A stretch of DNA of 64,000 nucleotides from Epiperipatus broadwayi (Eukaryota > Onychophora > Udeonychophora > Euonychophora > Peripatidae): NCBI GenBank assembly GCA_028023455.1, contig JAQFVV010000021.1:1840001-1904000 (forward strand), written 5' to 3'. Numbering within the stretch: position 1 is the first letter of the stretch; the number at the start of each line of letters is the position of its first letter. The position numbers and the translations under genes are program-made. Positions 22,051 through 33,309 of the stretch are shown piece by piece. The notes under the pieces are model-generated. The model searched no databases. It saw only the letters and a program-made list of their open reading frames with translations, and had not been told where the DNA came from.

Positions 22051-22425
22051 TATCACTTTTTGTAGCAGAATATTTTCAAAATTACAGGATGAAAAGTGAC
22101 ATCTGTCTGCACATTTGTTTTTTAAAAAATTTTATTTACCGTATTTCATTAAAAAAAAATTTGAATTATAACCCTTTAGTCTTTTGTGTTTCTTTATCAT
22201 TTTAATAAATAATATATATATATTGAATATGATAACTAAGAGTCAGCCATATTGCTTACACCTTGTGTTTTGAACCTGTGAAATTGGATTACTTAAAAAA
22301 ATGGATGGCAAACTTTTGGCAGGCGCACTATATATGTACCATAATTTTGGTGTCCATTGATTTAAACAAATAAACACTTTTTGTTTCATGTTCAAAAATA
22401 CAAAATTATAATATGCACTATTAGT
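22051..22425. other. No recognised feature
   Basis: AT-rich spacer. Confidence 0.4.
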
Positions 22426-22429
22426 TTTA

Positions 22430-22515
22430 ATAAGGCTGTAAACCTTAGCAATGAGCGTCTGAAAAAATCATCACTAGGGACCTCTGTAGGTCTTTAAAAC
22501 ACATGCTTACGCTAT
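22430..22515 (+). repeat. Hairpin-D half element
   Basis: TTTTAATAAGGCTGTAAACC...GGGACCTCTGTAGGTCTTTA and CATGCTTAC match one arm of the hairpins at 54.2-54.5 kb. The partner arm is missing. Confidence 0.6.
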
Positions 22516-22944
22516 TGTTTTTAGCTTTATTATAAAGGAGAATAAGTTGAACTATTCTAAACTCTGATTTTGCTTATGTCTTACAATAATATCTAACATT
22601 GCAAATATGGCAATACTTTCTGTAAGTTAATTCTGCTTTATCATTATTTACAAGCTTATTCCTAAAATTATTAATTAGTCTATTTAAAAAATAAAGGCAC
22701 TGAAAATAAATATTAATTTTCTTTATTATTAGTTGGATTTATTTTTCTATGCACATTGAGAATTATTGGGCATAAACATTTGTTTTTTACATGTAAATTT
22801 TTAATACACTACTTCACAATGAATTCAGTAGAAATTGTAATCCTTTATTATATGTATTATAAGTTACCATTGTTTAATATAATACATATTATTAATTGAT
22901 GCTATATATTACTATAAATATTCTTAATTATTATTAATTCCCAG
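22516..22944. other. No recognised feature
   Basis: AT-rich spacer. Confidence 0.4.
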
Positions 22945-23110
22945 TAATATGAAAGTCTCTTCAAGTTTGAGCCATTTTTTCCCAATCTCTAGCATCTTTT
23001 ATCCATAACATGCCAGCTATCTTCTTTATTCCATCTATCCATCTCATGTATGGTCTCTTTCTAGATCTTTTACAATCTCTTGGAATCCAGTTTAAGAATT
23101 AAAGTGTCCA
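22945..23110 (-). pseudogene. RTE-type LINE C-terminal remnant
   Basis: On the minus strand the blocks NRWTL...NWIPRDCKRSRKRP, then VRWMDG-like and the AGMLWIKDARDWEKMAQT-like end, run in the RTE order. Stops interrupt them. Nearly the same segment is at 63.6-63.75 kb. Confidence 0.65.
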
Positions 23111-23419
23111 TCTATTGTCATACATATATAAAGAAACTGACTTGGCAAGGAACCCATTGGCTATGAATTTTTGATTTATTCTTGTGTGGTATTTTAAATA
23201 GGTGTAATTTGCTTTGCAACACGACTGACTAAGCTTTTGGTATTTGGATATTTTCCCTGACATTTATATTTCAACTAATAATTAAATTTCTTAAATATTT
23301 TCCCTCCATAATTTTTAATAATTCAATTAATTCCCAGTAACTTTACAATGCTGTGGTGTTTTCATTTCAGGTAAAGCTATTACAACTTTACTTTTTATAA
23401 TGTTTTGTAAATATTAATT

Positions 23420-23935
23420 CTTATTAAGCACATAATACTTATATAAGGCTATAACCTTAGTACATGTGTCTTGTGTACTTAATTTTTACTACAGAAGAAA
23501 CCTCTACAAATCTTAAGACAAGATTCGACTTTATAAAGATAAGAATGGCCACACTCTTATCTCTAACCTATTTTTCTAATATAAATTTGTAGAAGTCTCT
23601 CTTATAGTAAAAATTAAGCACACAAAGTGCATGTATGAAGGTAATAGCCTTATATAAGTATTATGTGCTGACAATATGCTTAATGTGTAGCAGAAATTGT
23701 GGACTTAATCAGTGAAGAATTTAATAGGTTCATACTCCCACATCAAAATGGTTTAGATTTGACTATATAACCAGAAAAATAGGTTGAAGATAAGAGTGTG
23801 AATGTTCTTATCTTTATAAAGTTGAATCTTGTGTTAAGATTTGTAAAAGTCTCTTTTGTAGTAAAATTAAGCACACAAGGCACACACACTAAGATTATAG
23901 CCTTATATAAGTATAATAGTTGGTTTATGTTATCT
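23420..23935. repeat. Nested fold-back, hairpin-D-like
   Basis: ATACTTATATAAGGCTATAA at 23428 returns as TTATAGCCTTATATAAGTAT near 23895 and again at 23650. The arms include GTGTACTTAATTTTTACTAC, AACCTCTACAAATCTTAAGA and the TTTATAAAGATAAGAATGGC block, and each appears in both orientations. It looks like one fold-back with an additional inverted half inside. Confidence 0.6.
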
Positions 23936-24019
23936 TTGTTTACATTGCTGTTAAATGAAGGTTTATTATTTCTACCATAAAAACCATGAAATATCTCAAT
24001 CCTTTGGATATATCTTTCT

Positions 24020-24240
24020 TTTTTAATAGTTATTGTTTATTTGCAGCTATATGTTGAACTATTTTTTACAATCTAGTAGAATTGTTAAGTGTTTTAGAAA
24101 AATTCAAATTATATTTATATCTTTCTAAACTCAATCATTAGTAGTATAACACACACTACTTGAGGGGTTATCTTCTCTTGTTTGGGTGTTATTAGACTGA
24201 CCAGTCAGAGAATAACATGGAAATTTAACTAGTAACCTTT
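24020..24240 (-). mobile_element. PLE-1 3' tail copy
   Basis: The minus strand carries the worn CTCTGACTGGTCAG..AATAACACC, GAAGATAACCCCTCAAGTAG, then GAATTTTTCTAAAACACTTA and TAGTTCAACATATA, in the order of 3990-4200. The tRNA-like part extends to about 24240 in degraded form. Hammerhead core not intact. Confidence 0.45.
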
Positions 24241-25490
24241 AGATTTATGAACACTGATTTAAAAAAGGTGCCAATTAGCCTATTCTGCTGCAATCAGTAT
24301 TTGGTAGAATTTGTATAAATTTTATTTTTGAGAATTGTCATATGTTCTTCATTTTTCCCCCCTTTTTAGGATAAAAATTAACTATGGTTTCCCAGCACAT
24401 TGAATTATCACTATAGGTTGATTTTTTGAGTTATTTGTTTCTAATATGTGGGTAGTTCCTTAAATTTTTTTTTTTACACATTTTCATCTCTGCCCAGTAT
24501 TTTGTTTTCTCAATGGAGCTTATGAACCACCAAACCTAATTTTTATTTGGAAACATATGAATACTGGGCAGAGAGAAAAGATAAAAGCTAGCATAAAATA
24601 AAGAAGCTGTTCATATGATAATGTCAAACGATTCCATAAAATTAAACTACTATGATAATTATTGTGTCTGGTATTTATTAACCTTGTTTTTACAAATAAA
24701 AAAGTGTAATCTGGAAGATTTTTCAACCATATAGAAAATATGAACTTTCTACTGAATATTGTTTTTGTACCACCATCTTAAATTCAGTATTTATAAATCT
24801 AAATGTCACTGATTTAATTTCCATGATAGACAATTACCCACTGATCTACCCACGAAATCTAAAGAAGAGAGAATAATAATACATAACACAATGTCTTTAA
24901 AAAGGTATCAATATAATTTGACTTTCTTAAGAAACATTTAACAATTCAAATACATTAAGAAAAGAGTCCAACATGTAATTGCAAGCAGACAACTATTATC
25001 GTTCTTCTTCAAATAAATTATTTATTATGTTTAAATTTAAACAGAATTTTTTTTACTCCCCCCTCCCTTAACTCTCTTATTCAACTATAAATCCAATCAG
25101 TTCTGCCCTTTCTTTGTATTTTTTAAATGTCTTCATAATCTTCTTGACATCTTTATCATGGTAAGAAATTATGAATCTGGAACTATCTAAAATCCAGACA
25201 AAATTATAAATTTCCATTATTTGCACAGAAACATATATATATATATATAATCTTAAAAAACTTGTACTGTTCAACTTATCAAGAAAAGGTAACAAATGTA
25301 ACAGTAACACCAAACTAAGACTTAAAATGACTGAGCTAGCGTTCAGCAGATTGCTTCCAGAATTATAATGCTAAATACAACTGTGCTATTTTGTTCACAT
25401 TTTTACCATCTTACTTCAAATACTTTTTAGCCTAAACTTTTTATTATATATATACAAACACAAGTTATTTATTTTATTATATTTGTCATT
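24241..25490. other. No recognised feature
   Basis: AT-rich spacer with a (TA)n at about 25231-25248. No coding signal; the 78-residue minus frame at 25077-25313 has no family match. Confidence 0.4.
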
Positions 25491-25499
25491 ATATCATAG

Positions 25500-25545
25500 C
25501 TCTGAGGAAGACTGCAGGACAGTTGAAACATCAAATGGTCTGTGT
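25500..25545 (+). ncRNA. Hammerhead-like motif, PLE-tail type
   Basis: CTGAGGA (25502-25508), a hairpin ACTG/CAGT around CAGGA, GAAAC (25525-25529), then ATC where a GTC would complete the core directly after GAAAC. This arrangement (hairpin, GAAAC then GTC) is the form I know from many animal PLE tails; the G-to-A change would disable it. No PLE coding is adjacent. Confidence 0.45.
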
Positions 25546-25894
25546 GTGTATATACAATAAAAAACATATTAAAAAGTGTTTGAAATAAGGTGGACAAATT
25601 GTATTTATATAAAATATTACAGCAAAATAAGGGAAGTAGTAGATTTAGTGACATTACTAAAAATATTATTTGTGAAGTAAATGTACTATGGTAAATATTC
25701 ACTACAGTTTTGTTCATTTCTATTTTTGTTTTTTTTGCCATGTTTTTATATTTTTTACAATTAAAAAAACAATGATAATGCACAATGGCATGAGAATATT
25801 ATGGAGGAATCTGTTAATAAATATAGTATTATTTGTGGGAGCATCCATGTAATAAAAATAATATAATAGTTACATAGCTGTTGTTTTAGTATGA
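25546..25894. other. No recognised feature
   Basis: AT-rich spacer; overlapping 104- and 62-residue minus frames have no motifs. Confidence 0.4.
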
Positions 25895-25895
25895 T

Positions 25896-25937
25896 AACAA
25901 GTACTTTCCTCAGAGCTGTGAGGAAAGTACTTATTAT
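25896..25937. repeat. Perfect short hairpin
   Basis: AAGTACTTTCCTCA pairs with TGAGGAAAGTACTT across an 8-bp loop. Not followed by a T-run; function unknown. Confidence 0.7.
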
Positions 25938-26285
25938 TGTACAAAACATTAGTTTTTTTAGCTATTATATTTTTATTACAGAGAAGCTCTTGGGAATAAT
26001 ACAATGAATTCATCATTTATCCATGAGAATATTAGAATTAATATATGTATATTGAATTAAATGTTTATATGGATTGTTATTATAATAATGAGTAGAAATA
26101 AAGAGACAACACCCATTACATAAAGAGAAACTAACTTTTGATGTTACTAAGCAATTATCAATTACTACTAATACACAATTAATGAGGCTAAGCATCTTTT
26201 TCTAATAAACCTATAATTGCTCTTTAGTTGAAGGTGTTTGAGGTAAAGGTGGTTCAAAGACCCCCATCAAAAGCTGTATTATAGG
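25938..26285. other. No recognised feature
   Basis: AT-rich spacer. Confidence 0.4.
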
Positions 26286-26289
26286 TTTA

Positions 26290-26510
26290 TATATATATAT
26301 AATTAAAACCCTAAAACTAAACTAGTCAATAAAATAATCAAAAATACCTCAAATTCACAACTCAACCAAACTAGGCACAGAAAATAAACTCTAAAACACA
26401 ACCTATGGTTTCACTGCTACACACACAACAAAATAACAAATTTATACTAAATATTATCCACAATTCCATTTACATTCCACACACTTTTAATATTACAAGC
26501 CCTTTTAAAT
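26290..26510 (+). repeat. Dispersed repeat I, copy 1
   Basis: Shared blocks with 32765-32990 in the same order and orientation: AAACTAAACTAGTCAATAAA, AATAAACTCTAAAACAC, ATGGTTTCACTGCTAC, TATCCACAATTCCA. Origin unknown. It sits directly beside the fold-back at 26515. Confidence 0.65.
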
Positions 26511-26514
26511 AAGT

Positions 26515-26840
26515 TATTTGTTTCAGAATCATAAATTTTTAATAATAAAGATTCCTTAATTCTTTTTATTTCATCTCTTTCAAAGAAGATGAACTTAGCC
26601 TCATCAAAAATAATAGTGTGACTTGTATCTGTTTCATAGACATATAAAGAAGAACTGTGACAGCTCAGTTCTGAATAATATCTCAGTTCTGCTTTATATA
26701 TCCATGAAAAAGATACAGGTCACACTGTTAGTTTTGATGAGGTTAAACTTGTCTTCTTTGAAAGAAATGAAATAAAAAGGAATTAAAGAGTATTATTAAT
26801 AATTTATGATTCTGAAGCAATTCACTTATTTAAAATCCCT
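26515..26840. repeat. Fold-back repeat, arms about 140 bp
   Basis: 26515-26655 pairs with 26695-26840: GATTC..AAATTATTAATAAT, TTTTTATTTCAT, AAAGAAGA, CCTCATCAAAA, and GTGTGACCTGTATC-type blocks in reverse order. The loop of about 40 bp reads through GCTCAGTTCTG. Confidence 0.7.
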
Positions 26841-27445
26841 TTAATTATTAATGGTGTATAAGATGTAAGTTCATTTGATTCATTACATGCAATGCAAATA
26901 TTCAGAAAGTAATGATCATAAACAGATTCTTTCTCATTATACAAAAAAATTGTAAGATTAGATTTAGACTGTTTGATGTGGGCAAATATATCGCCTAATA
27001 TATATAGACAAACTAGCCTTAGTTTTACACTAATAAAGATTGAAGATTTACCCCTACCCCATCTCCAAATATATTAGAATACACAATTTGATATTTATCA
27101 GACAGATTTATTCTATTTTTAGAATTATTTATCAATATATTTAAAGATATATGACATAATAGTGTACCAAGGATAGAATAAATCAGACAGACATGTATCA
27201 AACTTTGCATTGTTAAATGTGGGAGACTTAATTGTTCATCCATTGACTGTGGTGAAATTAAGGCTAGCTTATCTGTATATTTTAGGCAACATATTAATCC
27301 ATATAAAAATGTAGATTTAATCCTCTATTGTTGTTTTATTTTGTCATCAAAAAGAATATGTGCATGATGTTTCTTACATTGTTAATTGTAATAATAAAAA
27401 TATTGATTGGTCATATTTTAAGTTATAATGGTCATTCTCATTTAA
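26841..27445. other. No recognised feature
   Basis: AT-rich spacer. Confidence 0.4.
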
Positions 27446-27449
27446 CCAT

Positions 27450-27473
27450 TTATCATCATCATCATCATCATCA

Positions 27474-27534
<61 letters not shown>

Positions 27535-27535
27535 C
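27450..27535. repeat. (ATC)n(ATT)n microsatellite
   Basis: ATC repeats pass into about twenty ATT repeats. The His/Tyr homopolymer frame is a by-product. Confidence 0.95.
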
Positions 27536-28270
27536 TCTTCTAATAAAATAACAAATTGGAGATTAAATAATATACAATTGGGTATGCAGTGAAATTTTAA
27601 TCACTATTTAACAGCTTATTTTATTTTATAACTAGAAATTAATATGAATCAGATGTACTACAGTGAAAATATACTTGGCAGATAATATATCATTGCAAAC
27701 ACTGAAAATATACTCAGCTGATAATATTTTATTGTATACTTACTTTCACACATTGAATTATGTGGGTGCTGCAATCTCTATATTATTACATAAATGTGAA
27801 TGTTTGTTTATTTTTTTTACTTGTTACATTATAAAACACAACGAACATTGCACCAATATTGATGAATCTTGCACAATTTTATATATATATGATTGAGCAA
27901 TTTAATAATTTACAAATTTTTCATTTATGACATTTAATCGTTTTTTAAAAAATTTGTAAATTGCAATAAAAAAAAATGCACTTAAAATCTGTATCACAAC
28001 TGTTTTCGAATGAAATCGTAAAAATGTAGAAAGAGGGCAGCACTGATTAAAAAATTACAGGGATTAAACAACATTTTAAATTAAAAATATAGGTTTTGAT
28101 AAAGCATGATAAAATTTGATTTTATGAATATATTTTTTAATTAACTAAATTGTGCTTGGATCAAATATTTAATTTCTTATTTGAATAATGACAATTTTGA
28201 TTAATTATAATAATGATGTTTTAATGTTTAAATACAAATATATTGTCTATATTGAACTTAATATAATTTT
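27536..28270. other. No recognised gene; one 46-bp tandem pair
   Basis: GAAAATATACTTGGCAGATA at 27665 repeats with changes at 27711. Otherwise AT-rich spacer. Confidence 0.4.
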
Positions 28271-28274
28271 AAGG

Positions 28275-28535
28275 GATTTGAACTCAGACTTTCAAACTCT
28301 ATATAGCTATCCACTCCATCTTATACAACCAATTCACACATGACCACATACATGCAAAAAAGATAAATGATCTCCAATATATATATATATTTTGTGCTGA
28401 ATCAGCATTCATCAGTTGGTCCAAGACATTATCTCTCACACACATATATAATCAGTGCTCAGTTTATATTAAGATAGCAAATCTTCAAACTTTAATGGAC
28501 AGGTTTTAATTTCTCCACCCTCCAACTAAATATAT
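28275..28535 (-). mobile_element. SINE2 copy (hammerhead-like plus tRNA-like)
   Basis: On the minus strand: CCTGTCCATTAAAGTTTGAA, GCTATCTTAATATAA, TTGGACCAACTGATGA (core at 28409-28415), a 5-bp hairpin TGCTG/CAGCA, then AAAATA at the GAAAC position, then TGTGGTCATGTGTGAATTGG and the tRNA-like end with B box GAGTTCAAATCCC at 28272-28284. Stem II is intact but the 3' half of the core is lost. Confidence 0.7.
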
Positions 28536-28599
28536 ATTTAACACATGAAAAAAGTTAAATTTAAAATGATGTAGGTAAATTAAGGTACTTCACAAGCTG

Positions 28600-29090
28600 G
28601 ATACTTCCTGAAGAATAATTTAAATGAACTTATAAATAATGCCCATCTTTTGTAATATGAATGTCAATGTATTTTGTCAGATAGGAGATTATCACTTGTA
28701 TATGATTGGTAGTTTACTAGATAGTAATAAAGCAAGCATGGATAACTCAAAATGGCTGAAATTTATGGTAAATGGTGACTTTTGTTTTTATATTAATTAT
28801 GCCAGCTTGCAATTAATAAACATATAAATAAATTTATGACTTAGCAAATATATAATGCTAAGAATATAAATCTATTTACAGAATATATAAACCCAAATAT
28901 GTTACTAAAATTATTTAAAGCAAACGAACTTGTAAATAATGTATACCTTATAGATTGCATTGAAATAACAAAGGATGGACATTATTTACAAGTTCATTTA
29001 AATAAATCTTTACAAATCTACCTGAGAATTACCTTAGTAACATGTTTGAACTTTTTTCTTCCATTAATATGTTTATATTCTTAATCCTCT
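28600..29090. repeat. Repeat H, several arms
   Basis: An AAATGAACTTGTAAATAATG(T/C)CC block occurs at 28615 (+), 28918 (+) and 28978 (inverted), followed at 29010 by GAGAATTACCTTAGTAACAT. The last part recurs at 35.4 kb. The middle (28680-28900) is unrecognised. Confidence 0.55.
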
Positions 29091-29288
29091 GAAAATGTAC
29101 TAATACTGTGACAGTTAATCTTTCAATTTTTATTTTCGTATTAAACTAATATTATATAATAGAAAACATGTTTGAACTTTTTTCTTTCATAAATATGTTT
29201 ATATTTCTTAATCCTCTTAAAATGTGCTAATACTGTGACAGTTAATCTTTCAATCTTTTTTTCGTATTAAACTAATATTATATAATAG
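29038..29288 (+). repeat. Tandem duplication of about 125 bp
   Basis: TAACATGTTTGAACTTTTTT ... TATTATATAATAGA is present twice in direct order, 29038-29163 and 29164-29288, with only a few differences. Confidence 0.85.
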
Positions 29289-29365
29289 AGTATAATAAAT
29301 TTAACTTCATGTGATAGATATGTTTATTTATATAAATAAATACACCAAACTTCTTTTTTAATCTC

Positions 29366-29475
29366 ATCAAGCATTTGTGGTTAAGAGGTCAGTGACAGCT
29401 GCTTTACAAGCAGGTGTCCCGGGTTAGCGAGTTCGCTTCTTGGCTGATGTTATGACACATGAGAAAAAAAAAAAT
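29366..29475 (+). mobile_element. SINE1 copy, plus strand
   Basis: TCAAGCATTTGTGGTTAAGAGG (A-box region), GCTGCTTTACAAGCAG arm, CCCGGGTTAGCGAGTTCGCT (B-box region), GGCTGATGTTATGACACATG, then a poly(A) tail at 29464-29474. Complete and moderately diverged. Confidence 0.85.
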
Positions 29476-29760
29476 TTTAATCTTTATTTTTAAATGACTA
29501 TTATAAAAATATAACTACAAACCTATGTTTTGACTATTTTATAATATAGTCTTTTTCGAGGAAAATTGAAAAATAAAAATACAAATATATAATAATAAAT
29601 ATAAAAATTACTTATTCCAAACAAATTCAAAAATTAAAAAGTACTCTTTAACTCAAACCATTTCTATTACAAACAATCTCAACACTTTATCTATTTTTTT
29701 ACATTTATATACCCATCCAAAAACACCCTAAAATCATTTAATTAACAAATCCATTATTTT
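29476..29760. other. No recognised feature
   Basis: AT-rich spacer with pyrimidine-rich stretches. Confidence 0.4.
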
Positions 29761-29761
29761 C

Positions 29762-30200
29762 TTTTTTACTTTTCTATTAATATTCTATTCAATTCAAGCT
29801 TAATTTCACTAATATAAATTTCTTCCTTTACTGTTTGTCTGAAGGTTTGTGGTGATGATATATTATTAGATGTGATATGTTATTTATTTTTGTGTTATTG
29901 CTAACAAGTTTTTTCTATTTGGAAACTTTAAATAAAGTTTAAAATTTTCTATACATTCAACATTCACTCATAGATGATGGAAATAGTCCAACATATCTCA
30001 CCATCCTTTATTATTCTTTCATGGTATCAGTTTATACATTCTAAAAGTTTTATTTCAAAATCTTTATGTTTAATTTTATTTGTATAATTTAAACATAAAG
30101 ATTTTGAAATAAAATCATATCACAAAAGAATAATAAAGAAAGGAATTTAGGTAAAATTAAACCTGAATTGAATAGAATGTTAATAGAAAAAAAATGCTTA
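29762..30200. repeat. Nested inverted repeat with near-perfect core
   Basis: The core palindrome 30047-30116 pairs ATTTCAAAATCTTTATGTTT with its exact complement around a loop of about 16 bp. Outside it TTTATTATTCTTT (30008) pairs with AAAGAATAATAAAG (30124), and CTATTCAATTCA (29782) pairs with TGAATTGAATAG (30162). 29930-30010 is also a piece of the PLE-1 tail. Confidence 0.7.
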
Positions 30201-30620
30201 CAAGAAGAAAGGATGCAAATAATGAAGGTATTGGGGAATAAATATCAAAATGATGATACAGAAAGTGGGTTCTTGGTTTTTATGCTGGGTTTGGAAAAAG
30301 ATAAGGAGGATCTAGATATAAAGGTGATAGAGTGAACAAAGATGATGATGAGAAAATGTGATGGAATAGGATAGAGAAGAATATGGAAAAAACTTTAAGT
30401 TGGGGAATGAAAATGGAAGGTAAGGTAGCTAACAGGTTTCTCTGTGCATAGTGGCTGAGAGATTCTGGACTCCAAGAAAGGAAAAGCCATCACATATGAG
30501 AAAAACTTAGGATAGCAAATGGAAAGAGAGGATGGCTAAAAGGTTTCTCTGGGCATAGTGGCTGAGAGTTTCCTGACTCCAAGAAAGGAGAAGCCATAGT
30601 GCTTTACATCACATGATAAT
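30185..30620 (+). mobile_element. LINE1 3' end with duplicated UTR
   Basis: The C-terminal coding remnant (ESGFLVFMLGLEKDKEDLDI at 30255-30318) is followed by the LINE1 3' UTR. The UTR part (GGAAAG...GTTTCTCTG.GCATAGTGGCTGAG...CCAAGAAAGGA.AAGCCAT) occurs twice, at about 30410-30495 and 30505-30600. The tail TTTACATCACAT ends at about 30612. Confidence 0.75.
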
Positions 30621-31190
30621 TATTACACACTTGATAAGCCATACAATTGTTTACATGCTCATTAAAATCAGTAATATGTATATAATATTAATCCAAACAA
30701 TAAAATATTTAAAATAATATGTTTTAATAATAAGCAGATCATTAATAACTGATTGATTATGCTACTCCATCGTGTATTTCCAAGTGATCTTAATAAATAA
30801 TGTTTTCTATCCTCTAAACTTGAATGTAAATATAAGCTAATTCAATTCACACATGCACATGTTATGCACTTTTCTAAACAATAACATTATAATTCCAAAC
30901 AAACATTTGATAAAAGGCACCATGATTAAGCAATAATAAAAAACAACTTGAACATTGATTTTCACATATTGGAAAAATTTATGCCATGTGTAGTTGAGTA
31001 CAGCAGTAGAAAAGTGGATTCAAATTTAGAAGATCCAATATTAATTGTTACTTGGGAGAAACAATGCATATATTAATTAATATTGTGTAGATATCATACC
31101 CCCCCCTCAAGTATTGTAACAATATAATTTAATAAAACTTAAAATAAGTCATTAAAACCTCACTGGACTGCCTTTTTTTTTTTTAACAAG
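30621..31190. other. No recognised feature
   Basis: AT-rich spacer with C-run at 31101 and T-run at 31175. Confidence 0.4.
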
Positions 31191-31195
31191 CTATT

Positions 31196-31556
31196 AAAAT
31201 ATAGCAAATTCTCCATATAATAGTGCCATCTAATGCAAACTATGGTAATCAATAGATACCAGAAAGTTTATGCATATAAGTTCCTATTTAGTGCCTAATC
31301 ATCCAATATCTGCAAGCTAGTTTCTAGCTTAAGGCTGTCATCAGTAACCATGTAGCCATTTGGATTCAAAAGTCTAAGGGCATTGCTCTTTAGTCCAAGA
31401 ACTCCTCATTGATGACAGCTGTAAGTTATAAAGTATTCTGACAATATTGAATGAGTAGACGCTAGATAGAAAATTAAATGTACAGAATCTCTAGCATCTA
31501 TTGATTAATATAGCTAGCACTAGATGGCACTATTGTATAGAGAGAATTGCTACTAT
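31196..31556. mobile_element. Ribozyme element A, palindromic copy
   Basis: Left arm (minus) 31196-31350: TAGCAAATTCTCCATATAAT, AGTGCCATCTAATGCAAACT, AATCAATAGATACCAGA. Right arm 31395-31556: ATTGAATGAGTAGACGCTAG, CATCTATTGATTAAT, AGCACTAGATGGCACTATTG. Hammerhead relics face each other across the middle: minus CTGATGA at 31345-31351 with GAAAC then TAGC instead of GTC; plus TTGATGA at about 31411 with a worn 3' half. Confidence 0.7.
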
Positions 31557-32125
31557 TACAATAAACTTGTTAATCTTATTTATAATTTTTATTATATAGC
31601 TTGGACTGTGTGATAACAAAATGCAGTACTGCTTAGTGAAATATTTAGTTTTAAAACATGGTGTGTACGATTACTATCAAATGGTAGTCAAAAATAAAAG
31701 CTTTTTATTGAATATCTATGAAATCATTAGCTATTTGTTTGCTTTTTAGTTTGAATCTGTTGATTGATCATATCTTAAATGCTCTGGTCAAATCTTTCAC
31801 GAATAAAAAAATAATAGAAAGATTTTCTATTATTATTGACAGCGAATCCAAATGGCAAAAAAACAATCATTTGTTTGTTATCATTATTCTGCTAAATTTA
31901 ACAGATGGTTATTTAGTACATCAGGCTTACAAAACGGTGAATATGAGAAAAGCAGTCAATTCTACAATCTTTATTTAACGATCAATTTAATGTTTACTGA
32001 TCTTAAGGATTTTATTATATGGATTTACTGCCAATCAAATAACATACTTTTTATATATTAGTGAATATTAGAAACAAATATTTCATTTTATTTAGCTACT
32101 CCAGAGTCATCTGTTGTCAACTAAA
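31557..32125. other. No recognised gene
   Basis: Two overlapping plus-strand frames (31718-31978 and 31852-32061) have no recognisable domains and spacer-like composition. I do not call a gene. Confidence 0.4.
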
Positions 32126-32126
32126 A

Positions 32127-32250
32127 TAAGTAATGTATTTTTTTTTCATATGTCAAATACGCTGACCGGGAAGCGAACCCGGGCCAGCTGCTTGGAATGC
32201 AGCTATGTTAACCACTATGCCACCAACGCATTGACTAAGTAATGTATTTT
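32127..32250 (-). mobile_element. SINE1 copy with perfect 15-bp target duplication
   Basis: TAAGTAATGTATTTT stands on both sides (32127-32141 and 32236-32250). Between them, on the minus strand, lie the GCATTGACTAAG-side 5' end, GGTGGCATAGTGGTTAACAT A-box region, B box GGGTTCGCTTCCC, and poly(A) (T-run at 32138-32146). The intact duplication and clean boxes mark it as the youngest SINE1 here. Confidence 0.9.
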
Positions 32251-32764
32251 AGATGGCTTAGGAGTAAAAAAAAGTAAAAAAAAAGATTGTTTTTATTATG
32301 AATGTTAAATTAGCTGGTAATGTCATGTGAGTAGGTGTAAATATATGTAAATTGGTTGATAAACAAAACATTTCACGACTCTCTCTGATTCCTTCAAGTA
32401 TCTACATTAGGAACAGTAATCTACCCTATAATTCTACTTCAGAGCCATTTATTATAATACTTTATATTGACGAATGCAAATTAATATCATTTAATATATA
32501 TATTGATTACTCAAATTTACAATAGAGGGCCTTGGATTGTTGATTCTGATTTTTTTTTAAAAAAGTAAAAATGTTTAGATTCAAAATCTAAATATTCCAG
32601 ATTAAAACCTAAAGCATAAAAAAAAAAAACATAAAATCTCAATTTAATCTATTAGTCTCAATCTTAAAAGCTTGTTGCTTAAGCATCACACTTGAAATCA
32701 ATGACTGAACAATAAAAAATAAATCAGGTTATTGCTAAAAGTCAATAGATGATTTCAGCAATAA
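32251..32764. other. No recognised feature
   Basis: AT-rich spacer. Confidence 0.4.
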
Positions 32765-32990
32765 AAATAAACATTAAAAGCATAAAGCTAAACTTGTCAA
32801 TAAATAATCAAAATTACCACAAATTTACAATTTAACCAGACAGCCACGAAAGTAAACTCTAAAACACTACCAATGGTTTCACTGCTACAAGCAGACTTCT
32901 TACGTGTAAAGAACTACAAAATAACAACATATTTAAACTAAACATCCACAATTCCACTTATTTTCCATACATCCTTGTAAATAAGTATGG
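32765..32990 (+). repeat. Dispersed repeat I, copy 2
   Basis: Same order of blocks as 26290-26510 (TAAACTTGTCAATAAATAAT, AGTAAACTCTAAAACACTAC, ATGGTTTCACTGCTAC, AACATCCACAATTCCA), with one 30-bp insertion. Confidence 0.65.
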
Positions 32991-33300
32991 CTTCTTTAAC
33001 TTCAGACTAAAAGTAAAAATAAAAAAATAATAACTTCACAAATCAATCCATGTTGCCTAAATGATTTTGGAATAACAATATGATCATTTTTTTTCTAAAA
33101 CACTTTACCACCTTGCCTAATTTATTTCACGTATTTTATCATCAAAAACATTTTCACAGTGGAAATAATTAATAATATATCTTCTCTAATATCTTCAAGA
33201 TATTTATAATGTTAATAGAATCTGCCTCTTCCAAAAAAATACTATGCTCTAATTCACTATAAAATATTACAATTATTATAGATTGTACTCTCATTTATAT
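32991..33300. other. No recognised feature
   Basis: AT-rich spacer. Confidence 0.4.
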
Positions 33301-33309
33301 ATATATATT

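Noticed and set aside
21806-22205. Repetitive frames on both strands
   Set aside because: They arise from the 90-bp SINE1 tandem.
25896-25937. Hairpin as a possible terminator or microRNA precursor
   Set aside because: A 14-bp stem is too short for an animal microRNA precursor, and it has no T-run; intrinsic terminators are not expected in a eukaryote.
27328-27543. 71-residue frame ending in His and Tyr runs
   Set aside because: The second half is the (ATC)n(ATT)n microsatellite and the first half has no recognisable motif.
31718-32061. Two overlapping frames of 86 and 69 residues
   Set aside because: No recognised family; mutual overlap in different frames and spacer-like composition.
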